From Macropodus opercularis (taxonomy: Eukaryota; Chordata; Actinopteri; Anabantiformes; Osphronemidae): a stretch of DNA of 64,000 nucleotides. The translations under genes and the position numbers were made by a program. Shown one piece after another: positions 31,150 through 43,575 of the stretch (the first letter of the stretch is position 1; each line of letters starts with the position of its first letter). Below the pieces are notes generated by a model that saw nothing but the letters and a program-made list of their open reading frames with translations, did no database searches and had not been told where the DNA came from. The stretch lies in NCBI GenBank assembly GCA_030770545.1, contig CM061098.1, positions 11,949,001 through 12,013,000 on the forward strand. The letters are read 5' to 3'.

Positions 31150-34100
31150 TTTAAAAGCGTGGCTTGTAAATTTCAAAGGCGAAAAGATGATCTAATCAGC
31201 GAAGTCCGGGCTTCGTGGATGTGGCTTGATCACCAAGGTTTCTCATAAACAAACAAGTACGCGTGCCAAAAATATTTATTAGGAAAGTCTGATCTGTTTT
31301 GACCATCGGTTAAATTTACAAGACACGTTATTCATGATTTATAATGTTCATTAAGCAATAAAGAGGTTCACAGCTACACATTGATAAGCTGTATCATCAT
31401 CAACTCCTCTCGTTCCGTGGAAAATGCACGCGGACGTCTTTCTCATGCGCAAAGGCGCGGACTTCCTAATTGGCTCTGACCCTTGAAGGACCTGGCAGCG
31501 TTGAGGTTTGTTCTCAAACAAACAGTAAAAGCTTGACAGTATTTCGCGGAGTATTTGCAGAATCATAAAACGAACAGGTGGAAGACCAGACTTGAGACAC
31601 ACCTGTCTATAGCATCGCCTTGATAACTGATAAGTAGCCTGGTTTGGGCCCGCGGCCAAACACAAACGAAAACTGTTATTATTATAGTTTTCATTATTAC
31701 TATTACTATTTCTAAATAGCCTAATTAGACTCAGATCTTGGTTACGGTCATGCGGCCCCTCTGCCTATCAGCTGGTGTCCCCTGGCACCTCACTCCAGCT
31801 CCACACCTCTGTGACAACCAGTGTCACCCACGTCTCCCATATGCCGCGCACAGCTTCCAGCCCGACTCTCGCTGCTCCGACACAACAGCTCATCACTCAT
31901 TAGGTCATCAGTTGCAGGACCAGCGCAGACATGTCCGGTGGGAGACCCGAGAAGTCGTCGAGATGACTTGGATAGATTTTGCATTCAGTGCCTCTTTGTC
32001 TTCGTTCGCTGCAGTCGGAGTTGAGCGCTGGTATAGAAAATCACCGTGACCTGCCTCGCTGCCAGCAGTTTAATGAGGCCTGGTCTTAGTTGAATAAACA
32101 GGCACACTCTCCATCCCAGGGTGTCCATTCATGGTTTTTTTTTCAGTCTTTTGGGATTGCATGAATATTTCATTCCTTCAGCCCCACTGCCAGCGCAACA
32201 GCCTGAAACCCTGCGTCCAGGCTTTAAAAAAAAAAAAAAAAATGCGGCTGCACTTCCCATCTGGTGCCGGGCATGAGGGGGACGGGGCGTGGCCGCGGAC
32301 GCCGAGGAGGTGTTCGGAACATTTCTGAGGTCAGCTTCCACTGACCTCCTGCAAGAGAGACTGATGTGTCCCAGCAGCCTGGCGGGGGGGAGACGGCGTG
32401 ACTGTCAACTGGAGAGTTGGGCCAAGTGCGCAAAATTACCCCCCAAAAGACTCCGCTGTCAGCGATGGCAGTGATTTACATAATAAAAGTAGTTTGTCAC
32501 AGTAGAATATACTCGTTCTCTCATGTAGTGGATTCAAATGTAGGACATTCCCCTCAGAGCTGCGTAAAATATTGAGGCTATAAAAGTCTTTCTATTACTT
32601 TGATTAGTGGTATTGCACACACGCTTAGAATACTTATAGTTGTTTTAAAACTTAGTTTAAACTTTTTGTATGAGTTCTTTGGAAACGTAGTTTTACTCAA
32701 GTCATAAGTGATGCCATAACTTGCACAATAAATGATTAAACAAAGTATGTTGGGACACCATAAACGTCTTGATAGTAATATTGAACGTCTTAATGGTCAT
32801 TTGTGGACAGTAATTTACAGAAAATAGTTCCAATACTTCGACCATATGTCATCGTGGGCTGACAACCGTCCGTGCGTTGATGATGCAGCCTGGCCTCAGT
32901 CCCAGCTGCTTATCTGGACTCTTGACATTCAAACCCTAAAATCAAAACCAACCAACTACAGCAGACTCCGCTTGTGTCAACACCCACGTCCAATGCTGCA
33001 ATTCACCTGTTAAGAGCCAATAAAGTGTTGCAACAACACACACGAATACGTCTCCACCGGGTTGCAGCTGTAAAGTAAATGCCATTTGCCAGGAGTTTCC
33101 CCTGCTAATTTTAGATAATGGAGATGCTATTTCTACTAAAATGGTGCCGTTGTTCTAATTCCTAGTAAATGAGGCAGACCGAGCAGTGGAATTAAACCAG
33201 TCCTCATTTCACCAGGGACGCCTTAAAACCTCCTCAGTGATCCCGTGGGAGCCACATTTGGGGAATAGTGGCCCCGAGCAATCTATAATTAATTCAACGC
33301 CATTTCTGAAGCTACTTTGACGCGTTGTGTCTCTGTTTCATCTGCTCAACGTCACATCACCTGCAGCAGCTGTGGGGCCTGCAAGACGCGATGGCGACAC
33401 TTCACGTCTGTAATTGCGTCATTATCATTTGGAGAAGTTTGGTGTTAATTATAAGAGGGGTGTTTTAAAGAACAGTTAAATTCAAGCTGCTCAAACGAAT
33501 GAAATGTATGGACGTGGAAAGCAATAGTTGTGTCGTAATGTCACACTAAGACGCGTTTCCTCTCTCTCTCTCTTGTCCTGGTCTTCGGCTGATTCACGCG
33601 TTGTTGGCTTGTGCCTTCCTCTCTTGTGTTTTAATTAAAGACTCTCTCATTTCCCCAACAACAGAGCGTTTCCATGTTTTTTTTTTTGTTTTTTTTGTCA
33701 CACAATCGCGCACCAGGAACAGTGAACCTCTTGATGTTGGAGCAGACGCCGCTGCTCTGTAATTATCTTCACACACCCGAAGCTACGGAGGTGGTTCCAG
33801 AGAGCAAAGCGAAATCTTAATGCCGGGGTTTCAGGCGCAAATTAGGACAATTAGCGGCCTCATTAATTTAGGAAAAGGGAAGTAATATTCTAGTTAAAGT
33901 AACGCTTCATTAAGTCAATGTTATCTTTAGCAGCAGCTAATTGATGAACTCTGAGGACAATAAGAGGAAACGACTTCCCTTCCTAACACTGAGCGGACTT
34001 TGTGCTGAATATGCGGACCTAAAATAACCACCAGGCCGTTTCCCCTTCTAATTAACGACACTCCGCGCTCTGTTCATCGCGAGACTACAGCCGTGACGTG

Positions 34101-35400
34101 CGAGCGAAATGTCGCGACAACAGGCTATTAGTCGAATGTCCGCAGTTTTCTCATGCGCAGAATACTTGAGTTAATGCTGGTGTTTGATAAGTTTATGTGG
34201 CACAGTTACACCAGAGACATTGTTTATCAGCTGAATTTACACTTAAAAAAGTCCTTGTTTGAATCTTGCTCTGGTGCAACAGCCTATGTAATACTAATAA
34301 TAGTAAAATAAAAAACAAAACAACAACATTTGGATAGTGAGAAGTCAATACTTTTCATCTGGCCCTGCATGTAATTTATTGGCCGGTATGTGTTTGTTCT
34401 GATTTAGTCACCTCATAACACAATGATCATCTTCCTGGGGCTGTGGGCTGCTTAATCAATCTCACAGAGAACAAGCTTGCTTTAACAGGCCATTAGCAGA
34501 TTCTCAGTCATGTCTGACCTGATATAAATTCAGCCTTTTCTTGTAGCAGCGCACCATATGGCAGATAGGCTAACGTGGAGCAGGCTGTGAAGGCCCAGTC
34601 CATCAAAGGGAGAAGAAAGGCCTCCAGACACTCAAGCGTCAGGAGTTCTGAGAGCTGTCAGCGACGGGCGAACACGTACAATACGGATGCTCGGGCTTTT
34701 GTGTTGTGTCGCTCTCAGCGCAAGGAGTTTGCTCCACAAGGTTCTGAGAAAATATTGGTTCAAGCAGAAATTGAGCCATCGCTGTACCAGAAGCTTTGCC
34801 TTCAATTTAAGCCGTTGTTTCTTTTAGTGATCTTCTACTGAAATGCATGATTGAATTTGAAAATGACCAAAGAAATGAGCAACTAACTGGGAAAACCGAA
34901 ACATGTGACCTTTAGGAAACGTGGCGTGAAGAGATACGTAGATGTAAACATGCAGAGACTGTGTACGGACCCACAAAGATTTCATCATGCAATAACAACA
35001 GCGCCCAGCAGATGGAGACAACACATCACGCTTCATAGTTATGATGACGCTTAAATCAAACAATGAAGCTAATTGTGTTCTTCAAACGCTCAAAAGAAAC
35101 ACTCGTGTTAAATGAATATCATATCACACTCAATAACCTTAATGATCCCTTAAGAAGTTATTGCTTTCCGTCCACACCAGACTTGAATCCCGCAGGTGAC
35201 AGCTGCCTGACAAACCGATATCCCCGGAGGCTTTGGCAGAGGTCAGCAATCAGAAAGTTATTTACTGTGAGGATAAAGATCTGTATCTTCTCATAACAAG
35301 GCCTGTTCAGGTCACTGGGGATTACATCCCCCATGACATGAGCCACGACAAGATGTAATCACGTCCTCACCACAGCAACCGCTCATTCACTCCAAAAACA
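31150..35400. other. Gene-free DNA upstream of the atonal-type gene
   Basis: No exon is recognised. The stretch contains CAGCTG E-boxes at 31769, 32903, 33065, 33367 and near 34230, and AT-rich homeodomain-like clusters near 33290 and 33840-33970 (AATTAG, CATTAA, CTAATTGATG). Proximity to the bHLH promoter makes it a candidate regulatory region, unproven. A candidate CTCF site lies at 35005. Confidence 0.4.
35005..35018 (+). promoter_or_regulatory. Weak candidate CTCF site
   Basis: CCAGCAGATGGAGA matches 12 of 14 positions of the forward CTCF core (CCASYAGRKGGCRS). It is a single motif with no supporting data. Confidence 0.2.
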
Positions 35401-35884
35401 TTCTGCGGTGAGAAACACAGGAGGGAATCGCGGCCCAGCCACTTATTCCTATTACTACAGATATACTCAACCTGGAGATGAGAGCGGCCCGTCGTCAGCA
35501 GGGAGCAGTAGCGCTCTGCGTTCGGGGGTGAGCTGCAGCAGCGAGCGGCTGTTAGTCACAGAAGATGACACTTTCCCTGTTGACCTCTTTGACCTTGAGG
35601 AATGAATTAAACGCGCTGGACAAAATGAGGGCCGTTAGGAAGTCGTGGGCGAAACAAGCAGCGCTGTTTTCAATAAGCGATCATCTGAAAGTGCGTGACT
35701 TTCAGTGTCTTTAGTGCCTGTGAAGTGTTTTGGAAATCATAGTGGACTACTCACATCTTCCTCTTGTCATCCTCTTTGACTTGATCCCGCCTACTGTCCG
35801 TTATACTCAGAAACGCTTTGAGTGGCTTTCTCACATCCAACAGACAGATGATCGAGGGGATAAAGTGCAAGATTTAGAGGGGAA

Positions 35885-36085
35885 TGATTGATTATTATGT
35901 CTGTCAGGATCATGGTCGGAGGGTTAGCTCAACAAGATTATTTCATTAGGCAGATTGTGACAGCCACAACCAACTTCAATTATAATTGTGCCATCTCTGT
36001 AATTTGGCAGTAAAGATTGTTCATCAGCCCTCAGTATGGATTTTCTATGGCTGATTAATGTAATTGGGTTGAGAATCACTGATGT
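35885..36085. promoter_or_regulatory. Candidate conserved non-coding element A
   Basis: This AT-rich block is dense in homeodomain-type cores (GATTGATTATTATG, TTCATTAGG, GATTAATGTAATTG). It contains a perfect 12-bp palindrome CAATTATAATTG at 35977-35988. It has no simple repeat and no long open frame. Such composition is typical of vertebrate developmental enhancers. Confidence 0.35.
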
Positions 36086-38735
36086 CTCAGTCTCAACTGA
36101 CATCTGTGCTGATGTCAGATTTTGCAGCCACAGGCGTCATCTTTACATGCGGGTGTCTGCCAGCAGAGCGGGAGGAAGAGGCAGGAAAAGTTGCGAGCGC
36201 CTACCAGGTGACAAGGAGGCAGGGTGTCCAGCGACGAGGGGGCAGGTATAAATAAGCGTCATTACGAAAAGAGCAATTTTCTGCACCTGCCTGCTAATTG
36301 TCCCCATGCTGACACGTCGGGTTGGTGCGATCGCTCCTTTTAAAGCACTAACTTCAGACACAGGGGGGTGTGATGTAAGGGTGGCAACGAGAGCGATAAA
36401 GAGAGGCTGAGAGGAGGTGAATTGCATCTCAGCCTGAGCGAGGCTTATTTGCTCAGCTATGATCCATCAGTGTTTTCCATCTGGGAGTCGAGCCGGTAGA
36501 TTGGCCATAGGAGTGATAAAGGTTAGTCGTGTTTCCTGCGCAACTCTCCCTGTCCATCCTTTCTGGGCTTCACTCTGTCGCCCCACATTCCTTAGAAGAT
36601 AAAATGTTGATGTCATAAATCTTAGGACTTATCCAGGACATATATTCTGCAGCCCGGTGCCTAAACTGAATGGAAATCATTAGCTCCTTGTCCTTCATTG
36701 TGATCCTCGTACTGCGAAGTGCAAGCGAGGGTGTCAGGGGAGAGTAGCATAGGTGAGCTCTTTGGCTGCGAGGAGCAGCGAACAGAGATGGATGAAGTCA
36801 GCGAGTTAAAGATGAGGGGTAGGAAAGAGAGAAAGTGAAGGAGACTGGTGGGAGCAGCAGTCGGGAGGAAGTGGAAACTGCAACCGTACAGGACGCGAGG
36901 TGTAAAAGATGTGTTATTACTGCAATAACGCACTTTATTATATGACTCACACGCTTTTCCTGCACTTACTGCTTTTTGTTCGTCATTGTGCTGTGTTGTT
37001 GTGCGACCCACTGTACGTGTGCAGTAGCATTTCTGGGCCAGCTCCTATTTGCACTTTCACCTCAGCCGATAGACTTTACACTGCGGTGACATCTGTCATG
37101 AGGTTTTACAAAATAGGGCACGCAAATGCACCAGGACAGGGCTGTACGCTGAAGAGGCGCGTTAATACTGCATGTGGCTAAAGGAGAAAAGAAGAGAGGG
37201 ACACACGGAAACAGCACAAGAACAATTAAAAGGAGGCAAAAAGCTGTTTTATCTTGTATCTAATCTAAGCTACAGAGCAACAGGGACGTATAAACAGACG
37301 CAAAGGGACAGAGCCGAAACAAAATAACCAGACAATGGGACACGGGCGCATGGCATGAAACAGGAAACCGCTGACTGGAAACGTAGTGAACCAAAAGACA
37401 AAACTCAATCCATAACCACGGTACAAAAAGAGCAGGACAAAGACCAGGGGAACCTCAACAGGAAACCAGGGAGCATGGAGCACGGTAACATGAACAGGAA
37501 CAACAGGATGGACAGACTGAGGGAAGAGGATACGGCGAGGCTTTGATTGTGTGTGTGTGTGTGTGTGTGTCTGTGTGTGTGTGTGAGGCAGGCAGCAGAG
37601 CTGAGCAGCAGGGGCGTGGCCAGGTGTGCGTGAGCGCGTCTTGAGTGGGAGGCAAACCAGGACACATTGACATCAAGGCACGAAGCAAGGCAGCATCACT
37701 AAGATGAAAGTTACTTCTCAATCAGAATTCATAAACCTCTGCGGACGGTTCACAGAGAAAAAGGCTTTTGGGCAGCAGGGGGATTTTTCATCACAGTGCT
37801 TGCGTCTCGGCTGACAGGCAGGGAGGCAGCGCCACGTCCGGCTCTCCGGACACATCCATGGGTGCGAGTGAAGGAGGTCGTCAGTCCTCCTGCTGAGCCC
37901 AGAGACGCAGAAGTGTGTGGATCATGCAGGTAATTTTAAAGGTTGAAATCCAAAGCTCTCCAAGTTTTATGTGTTTGCAATGCACGAAGGAGCTGATTTC
38001 ATTTGACCGAACAGGCTCCATGTTCTGATCCAACACATCCATGGCGTAGCTGCAGTCAGCGGCCAGTGAGCTTAGCAGAAGAAAGTGAGTTATACTGTTT
38101 ATATATTCCCCTCAATGCTCTGGGGACTTTAAAGGATCACTTTAAACCCTAAGCACAACATATTATTTCATTGTTCCCACAGTGGAGAATTGATTTTGCA
38201 TGATATTGTTAAATGTGCACCACGATGAAATGACCAGGCCTGTCACCTGCATGAAGGATAGCGCACCAGATAGCAGCGCAAACACACACAAAAAACTCAG
38301 GCAAGATGCAACGCTTCAGATATAAAAAGTGTCTGAGGACATCTGCAGGGCATCAGTAAACCAGGCGAGTGGAAAAACATAGATTGGAATCGTGGCGCCT
38401 TTGTTTTCTTGCTGTGGGCCAGACTTGTTTTCCCTTACACCAAGTCCCTCACTCAGTCATTCTCACACGGCCGCACTTGGACACAACGCTGCAGTCACGC
38501 ATCTGCGGTCGGAAAACGCCGCGTGACAGTGAATTTTCATCTTTGACGACCGCTGCATGGCGGCAGGCTCCGTCAGAGCGAGTTGCGTTCCCGCACAGAA
38601 TGCAGGAGCGTTATTGAAGAAAAACTAAGTGAAAGGATGCAGGGTGCCCCACATGCCTGGACGTCCAAGGTCAGGAGCACGGGCGCTCCGTGAGGGATGG
38701 CGATGTCAGTCAGAATCCTCCCTCACCTCCTTGGA
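36086..38735. other. Gene-free interval with a GT microsatellite
   Basis: Nothing coding is recognisable. Content is mixed, with purine-rich stretches around 36780-36860 and 37180-37540 and the GT repeat at 37549-37584. Open frames of up to 116 codons are unlike known proteins. Confidence 0.4.
37549..37584. repeat. GT microsatellite, one interruption
   Basis: An alternating GT run is broken by one CT at about 37571. Read directly from the sequence. Confidence 0.9.
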
Positions 38736-38870
38736 CCTGTCAATTTGCAGGCGATAATTAATCTCTCTCTGGTTAAATATAAAGATTATAAATCACAGCA
38801 TGATCCTGCACCATTAGGGGGCCTTCATCTGTCAGCTACAGACCTTGGCTAATGGCCCTTTGTAAGCAGA
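38735..38870. promoter_or_regulatory. Candidate conserved non-coding element B
   Basis: The block contains GCGATAATTAATCTC, a run of A/T words (GGTTAAATATAAAGATTATAA) and ACCATTAGGGGGCC. It has the mixed homeodomain-core composition of developmental enhancers and no coding potential. Confidence 0.3.
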
Positions 38871-39279
38871 GCACTGGCTGTGGCAGCACACCAGCCACCT
38901 ACTGGTCCTCCTCATCATTTGTTTCTCGTGGAGACTCCCCGCCTCCAACCTGCAGACCAGGGGTTCATCAAGCTGCAGTCATGTACGCACACGTATGGTA
39001 TCGCTTTACCAATATACAGTATAATAGCATTCTATAGGATTTGGACACGGGCTTTATTAGTGGGTAATATTCTTTTACAATGACGTGCAAAATATATATT
39101 TGGTAACTAACGCTGATGTGCCAAGATGCTAATTCGAGACAGTCCTGTTGGCAGGTGTGTGTCCTCTCCCAGTATAATGTTATTTTTTGGAGCCCTGTAA
39201 TAACTAGGCAGACCTGTCCAAATGACAGATACACCGCTCACCTTCGGTGGAAGCGCTACAAAGCATCTGGACCCCGATC

Positions 39280-39770
39280 AATTTGTTAGCAATTTGTTGA
39301 CAGTACAATTTAGAGTCGCACACCAAATGACTCATTACGCTCATGAATCTTTATTATTAACTAATTGTTAGAAGCTATGGTTTGCTTAGCGACTTATTAG
39401 TTAAATGCTTATTGATTTCTTGCTGTCTAATACGCAATCAAGTTTGCATCTGTACATATTGGGGAAGTTGCTAATAAATGGATTTTCAGTCCAGATGCAC
39501 TGCAGCTTATTTGTAGATGTTAAGTGGGTAGACTATCTAATAGAGTGGCCCTTCAGCCGAATTAAAGTGCCCCTAATTCCAGTTATACACCCTGATAATT
39601 AGCCAAATGGAGAGTCCTCCTTGTATAGGGCTTATTACGTGTATTAAACATTAATAAAGTAATTAGTCACAGCTTATAAACCATTTATACAAAGGAGGCT
39701 TATTTATGTAACACTGAATTTTTGATGGCCAGCTAATAAGCAGGCAACTGAGCCCTGAATCTTTAATTAA
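39280..39770. promoter_or_regulatory. Candidate conserved non-coding element C
   Basis: About 490 bases are very rich in TTAAT, TAATTA and CTTATTAG words: CTAATTGTTAG, GACTTATTAGTTAAATGC, GAATTAAAGTGCCCCTAATT, CCTGATAATTAGCC, AAAGTAATTAGTCAC and GCTAATAAGC. GC-containing segments between them are not low-complexity. This is the densest such cluster in the window. Confidence 0.4.
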
Positions 39771-42770
39771 CGCAAACGTGGCGAGATAGTAAACACGTTC
39801 GATGTCTGTTTATCACTGTTCACATGCTAAACTCCACTGTTGCACCGCTGTTCCCAAGACGTTAGGCACTAAAATAAACCTGAACATAGTTGTCCCTCCT
39901 CAATATGTAGCATTAATGAACATCTCAGTTACTCGGTTCCTCAATTAGTAAGGTACAAGGTAATTTTTGTAACGTCCATATGGCTTCTGTCTGATTTTAA
40001 TAAATACCTACAGTACATCGACTCGACGTCCCGCTCTGAAATATCAAAACATGCATTTGTTCCTGCTCTGCTTTGTGCAATCCTTCATATTCATAAGTGT
40101 TATACTGGATGACAGCGAGCTCACATGAGCATGCCCTGACTCTTGACTTTGGAACAACGAAGGCAGACACCCTGACACCACGCATTTTGGTGACTGTCAC
40201 ACGCGCAGAGGTTTGCAAAATGAGCCGAGTGGTTAATATATAACCTGTGATTGATTGCGACATTAAAATAGAACATTTCAAGCTGTTACACAGGCTGTTC
40301 ATGGTCAGCGCTGATAGATAATGAGCATAAAATGTATTCAGCGAGCAGAGTAATATGTGTGTGTGTCTGGGCCTCCTTGCTATTCTGCATAGTCCAACCA
40401 CGGTCAGATTCAATAACTGCACGCGTGTTTCTCCCTCTGAAGGACCTCGCAGTCGTCGCTACATCCCTGCTCTGTCGGTGGAAGCCCTCTCTCTCTTTTT
40501 TTTTTTTTTTAGAAACGCCCTCACATCCCCTTGGACTCAGCATTACATCAACCATAATGAAGTTGTTTGTTTGTGTGCTTGTAGGGGGTAAACTCTGCGA
40601 TCGTCTTTGAACGAGCTGTTAGTACTGTGCACTGTTGTGCTTGTTAAATGCTTTGTTGGAAGTTTGACACTCAGCTTCTCAGGCTGCACTCGACGCCGCC
40701 GACGGTATCCTTAAGTCATGAGGCTGTTTCATGCTGGGCCCCCATGGGTGAGGGAGGGATGACAGGATAGCAGAAGAGGCAAACAACAAATATGGGCACA
40801 CACACACACACACACACAGAGTCACCTTTAAAGTGTATGAGAGCTCCCTGATGCCAGCGCTGCCATACTGCATGACTAATGCAGCCTGCGAGTCACTGTT
40901 TCTCTTCACCGTGTCCCCAAGAGCTGAATTAATTGGCTGTCATCACAGTCACTCTCACTCACACACACACGTGCATGGAATGATCAAGATATAAATAAAC
41001 CGAGTCAACATGACATTTAAGTGACAAGCAACAATAAACACTTTGCGCAACATTCGGTGGTAGAGTCTCACTTTTGGGGCCGTCATCAAACGAACAGGCC
41101 ACGTGCGACGGCGTAGCTAAACGATTTGGGAAATAGCCTCTGATGCCGTCATGTTTAGGTTTCACTGAGCTGTTCAGGTTGTTCCGTCGCGAGTGTCCGT
41201 GCATCACTTGAACGTGTTTTTCCACCACAGATGGCCTCGTACTGTATTAATTAGCTTGCAGTGACACCTTTAGCTGGCACCGGCGTGAGACTCGAAATCA
41301 ATCCGCTCTGCTCGGCCCGTCTCTCCGTCTCAGGCTCCACAAAGCCCGGTGCTGCAGGTCAGCGCTGCACCGATCAGTTAGAGCCCGTGCAGGCGCTTGA
41401 CTGAGCTTCTTTCGATCAGTTTCATATTTGTGGCAATTCCCAACTAAAACCAACCAACTTTTAAATTGGCTGCGCCCGTTTATTGCCGTCGGTAGGCCTA
41501 TTGGACGCAGACAGCAAACTTCTGCATTTCCTTAAGTGGGAGATATTGCTGCGGCCTGAAATTCCCCATAATCCACGTCTTTAAATTACGCTTTGTAAAA
41601 AGTTGAGCATGGCTTCACAATCTCATAGCTTATTATTAGATTTTCACCCAAAGGAGAAACGCATCCTAATAGGTACGGAATATAAGACAAACATTTCCCC
41701 CGTGTTGCATCATTGTATACAGCGCGCTGAACAGATCTGTATTAGAAAATTATACTGCACTTAAAAACAAAACACTCCTGTTGCCTGTGCTTTGAACCAT
41801 AAGCAGATATATTGCTCAAACAGGAAGAATTACGAAGAGTCATTTGACTCTGCTTTTGCATATTATAGTCTGAGTGTCATGCACTATAACGTCTTGTCTG
41901 ACTAAAAGGGACTTTTTCAGGGATTTAATGTTTGTTTGAGCGTCGATGATCAGTTAAACGCGACAGCAGCGGTAAACTTGCAGACTGCGTGTTGCGACGT
42001 CTGCTTTGTATCAGGCAGAGGCGGCTTTACCTTTTAATGACCCGACGCATGTTTTATTCATGCGTATGTGCGCTCACGCACGTGGGTGTGTGGAGGATGG
42101 GTTTGTCTAACCTTTCCCTTTGTCCTCAGAGCTTTTCCTTTCTATAAGGCTCCAGATGTTGCTTCCAGCTCATCTGGGATGAGACTGAGCCGTCAGCTGC
42201 GAGGGAGACCTTCAGCAGCGGCGTCTGGATGAAAGGAAGGCTCTGCCATGTGCTGCTGCACGTTTATGATTTCACAGCTAACAAACTATTGTTATCAGCA
42301 AAGTTGTGGCTTTGAGCAAACTGCCTGATTAGGCTCAAGTGGGACTTAGATTTTGATGTTGAATTGCGTTTGAATAGTTTTTACTGGAGTCGATAAAGAA
42401 ATTGAAACAACAGAACAGACGCAGAGGTTACATAACTGAAGGTAGAAGTAAATTAGTTATAAAGTTTCATTCAAGGTTATGGCTTAGAGGAACCATTAAA
42501 CACTTGTGAATTATTAAGGCGAGTGATTTTAATGGTTTAAATTTATAGTTGAGAATCAGTGAATGACTCAAGACGTCTTACCATTATATGGCAAAGCAAA
42601 CCACGCGCTGACCGACAAAGCTGAGTCTCCGGCCTTCGCTAAATGTAAAATGTCTGCTAACGCGATCAATCGTCTGTCAAGGTGAGAGAATTTATCGAAT
42701 CTATTGTTGGTTCGCAGATAGTAGCTGTTAGTGCGCAGGGTCTTTCAACAATGACGATGGGGAGTGTGCA
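39771..42770. other. Gene-free interval
   Basis: No coding sequence, RNA gene or transposon is recognised. It includes the CA run at 40797-40819, a T run near 40497-40511 and open frames of up to 141 codons without similarity that I can recognise. Confidence 0.4.
40797..40819. repeat. CA microsatellite
   Basis: A short perfect CA run, read directly. Confidence 0.9.
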
Positions 42771-42774
42771 TTAG

Positions 42775-42935
42775 CTTCAGATGTGATGGCACCGGTACCT
42801 TGATGGCCTCTTTACCCCTCTGCCTATTCATCACCGCTGCAAATGTATTAATCCGCCCGTTTCCCATCATTATTCTGGAAGCAATTAGCGCCGTTTGAGA
42901 AGAGCCATAAAACATCATCTTGTTATTCTGCTAGG
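42775..42935. promoter_or_regulatory. Candidate conserved non-coding element D
   Basis: The block contains GTATTAATCCGCCCG, CATCATTATTCTGGAAGCAATTAGCGCC and CATAAAACATCATC, mixing homeodomain cores with unique GC words. Its composition is enhancer-like and there is no coding potential. Confidence 0.25.
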
Positions 42936-43414
42936 TGTGAAACGTGACTCCCTCGGCCTCGCAAAAAAAAAAAGACAATCGTCACTTTCGTCTCGATTTT
43001 CCTGGCCCAGTTGGAGACTCAAGGTGCGGTGCGGACGAGGGTGATGTATTATTACGTCTTCTGCGCGAGGCAGAGAAATATCATCACATTAACACTCGAT
43101 TTTACTTTCTCATGCATAATTTCGCACGTGTTTCATCCTCCAGCGCGCTGGAAGAAAGCTACATAAAACCAGTGGTTACTGGTCCTTCCCACTACATTTA
43201 CCGCTGAAACACGACCTCTGGAAATGAAATGTTCTTACAAACTGCCCACTGTAATCACACAAACTGACAAGCAGCGATTTGTGTTCCATTATCAGCCAAA
43301 ACACAAACAATGACAGTGGTCCAGATTGTCTGCTCCATGGAATATTTGTTTATTCTTCTGTCATATGTGCTGAAACAACCCTGCGATGTGAGAATCAACG
43401 TAGTTGTTATTCGC

Positions 43415-43575
43415 AGGGAATTATGATATTCGACGAGCGAATCCAAGAGATTAATTCCTGGAAACGGGCTGTGGTTGGGTGGTGATAGCACCTTTCTATT
43501 GACAGAGCTTTCGCACAGATCAGCACTTAATGGGCTTCATAATTAACAGTGATGGTTCCTCTCCCCTCTGCTTAG
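43415..43575. promoter_or_regulatory. Candidate conserved non-coding element E
   Basis: The block contains GGAATTATGATATTC, GAGATTAATTCCTGG, CAGCACTTAATGGGC and CATAATTAACAGTG within 160 bases. It is non-repetitive and non-coding in appearance. Confidence 0.25.

Noticed and set aside
6344..35018. A CTCF loop between the sites at 6344 and 35005
   Set aside because: The two motifs point away from each other, which is the wrong orientation for a convergent loop, and the second match is weak.
39997..40422. 141-codon minus-strand open frame in the desert
   Set aside because: No domain, ordinary composition, and a length expected by chance in this much sequence.
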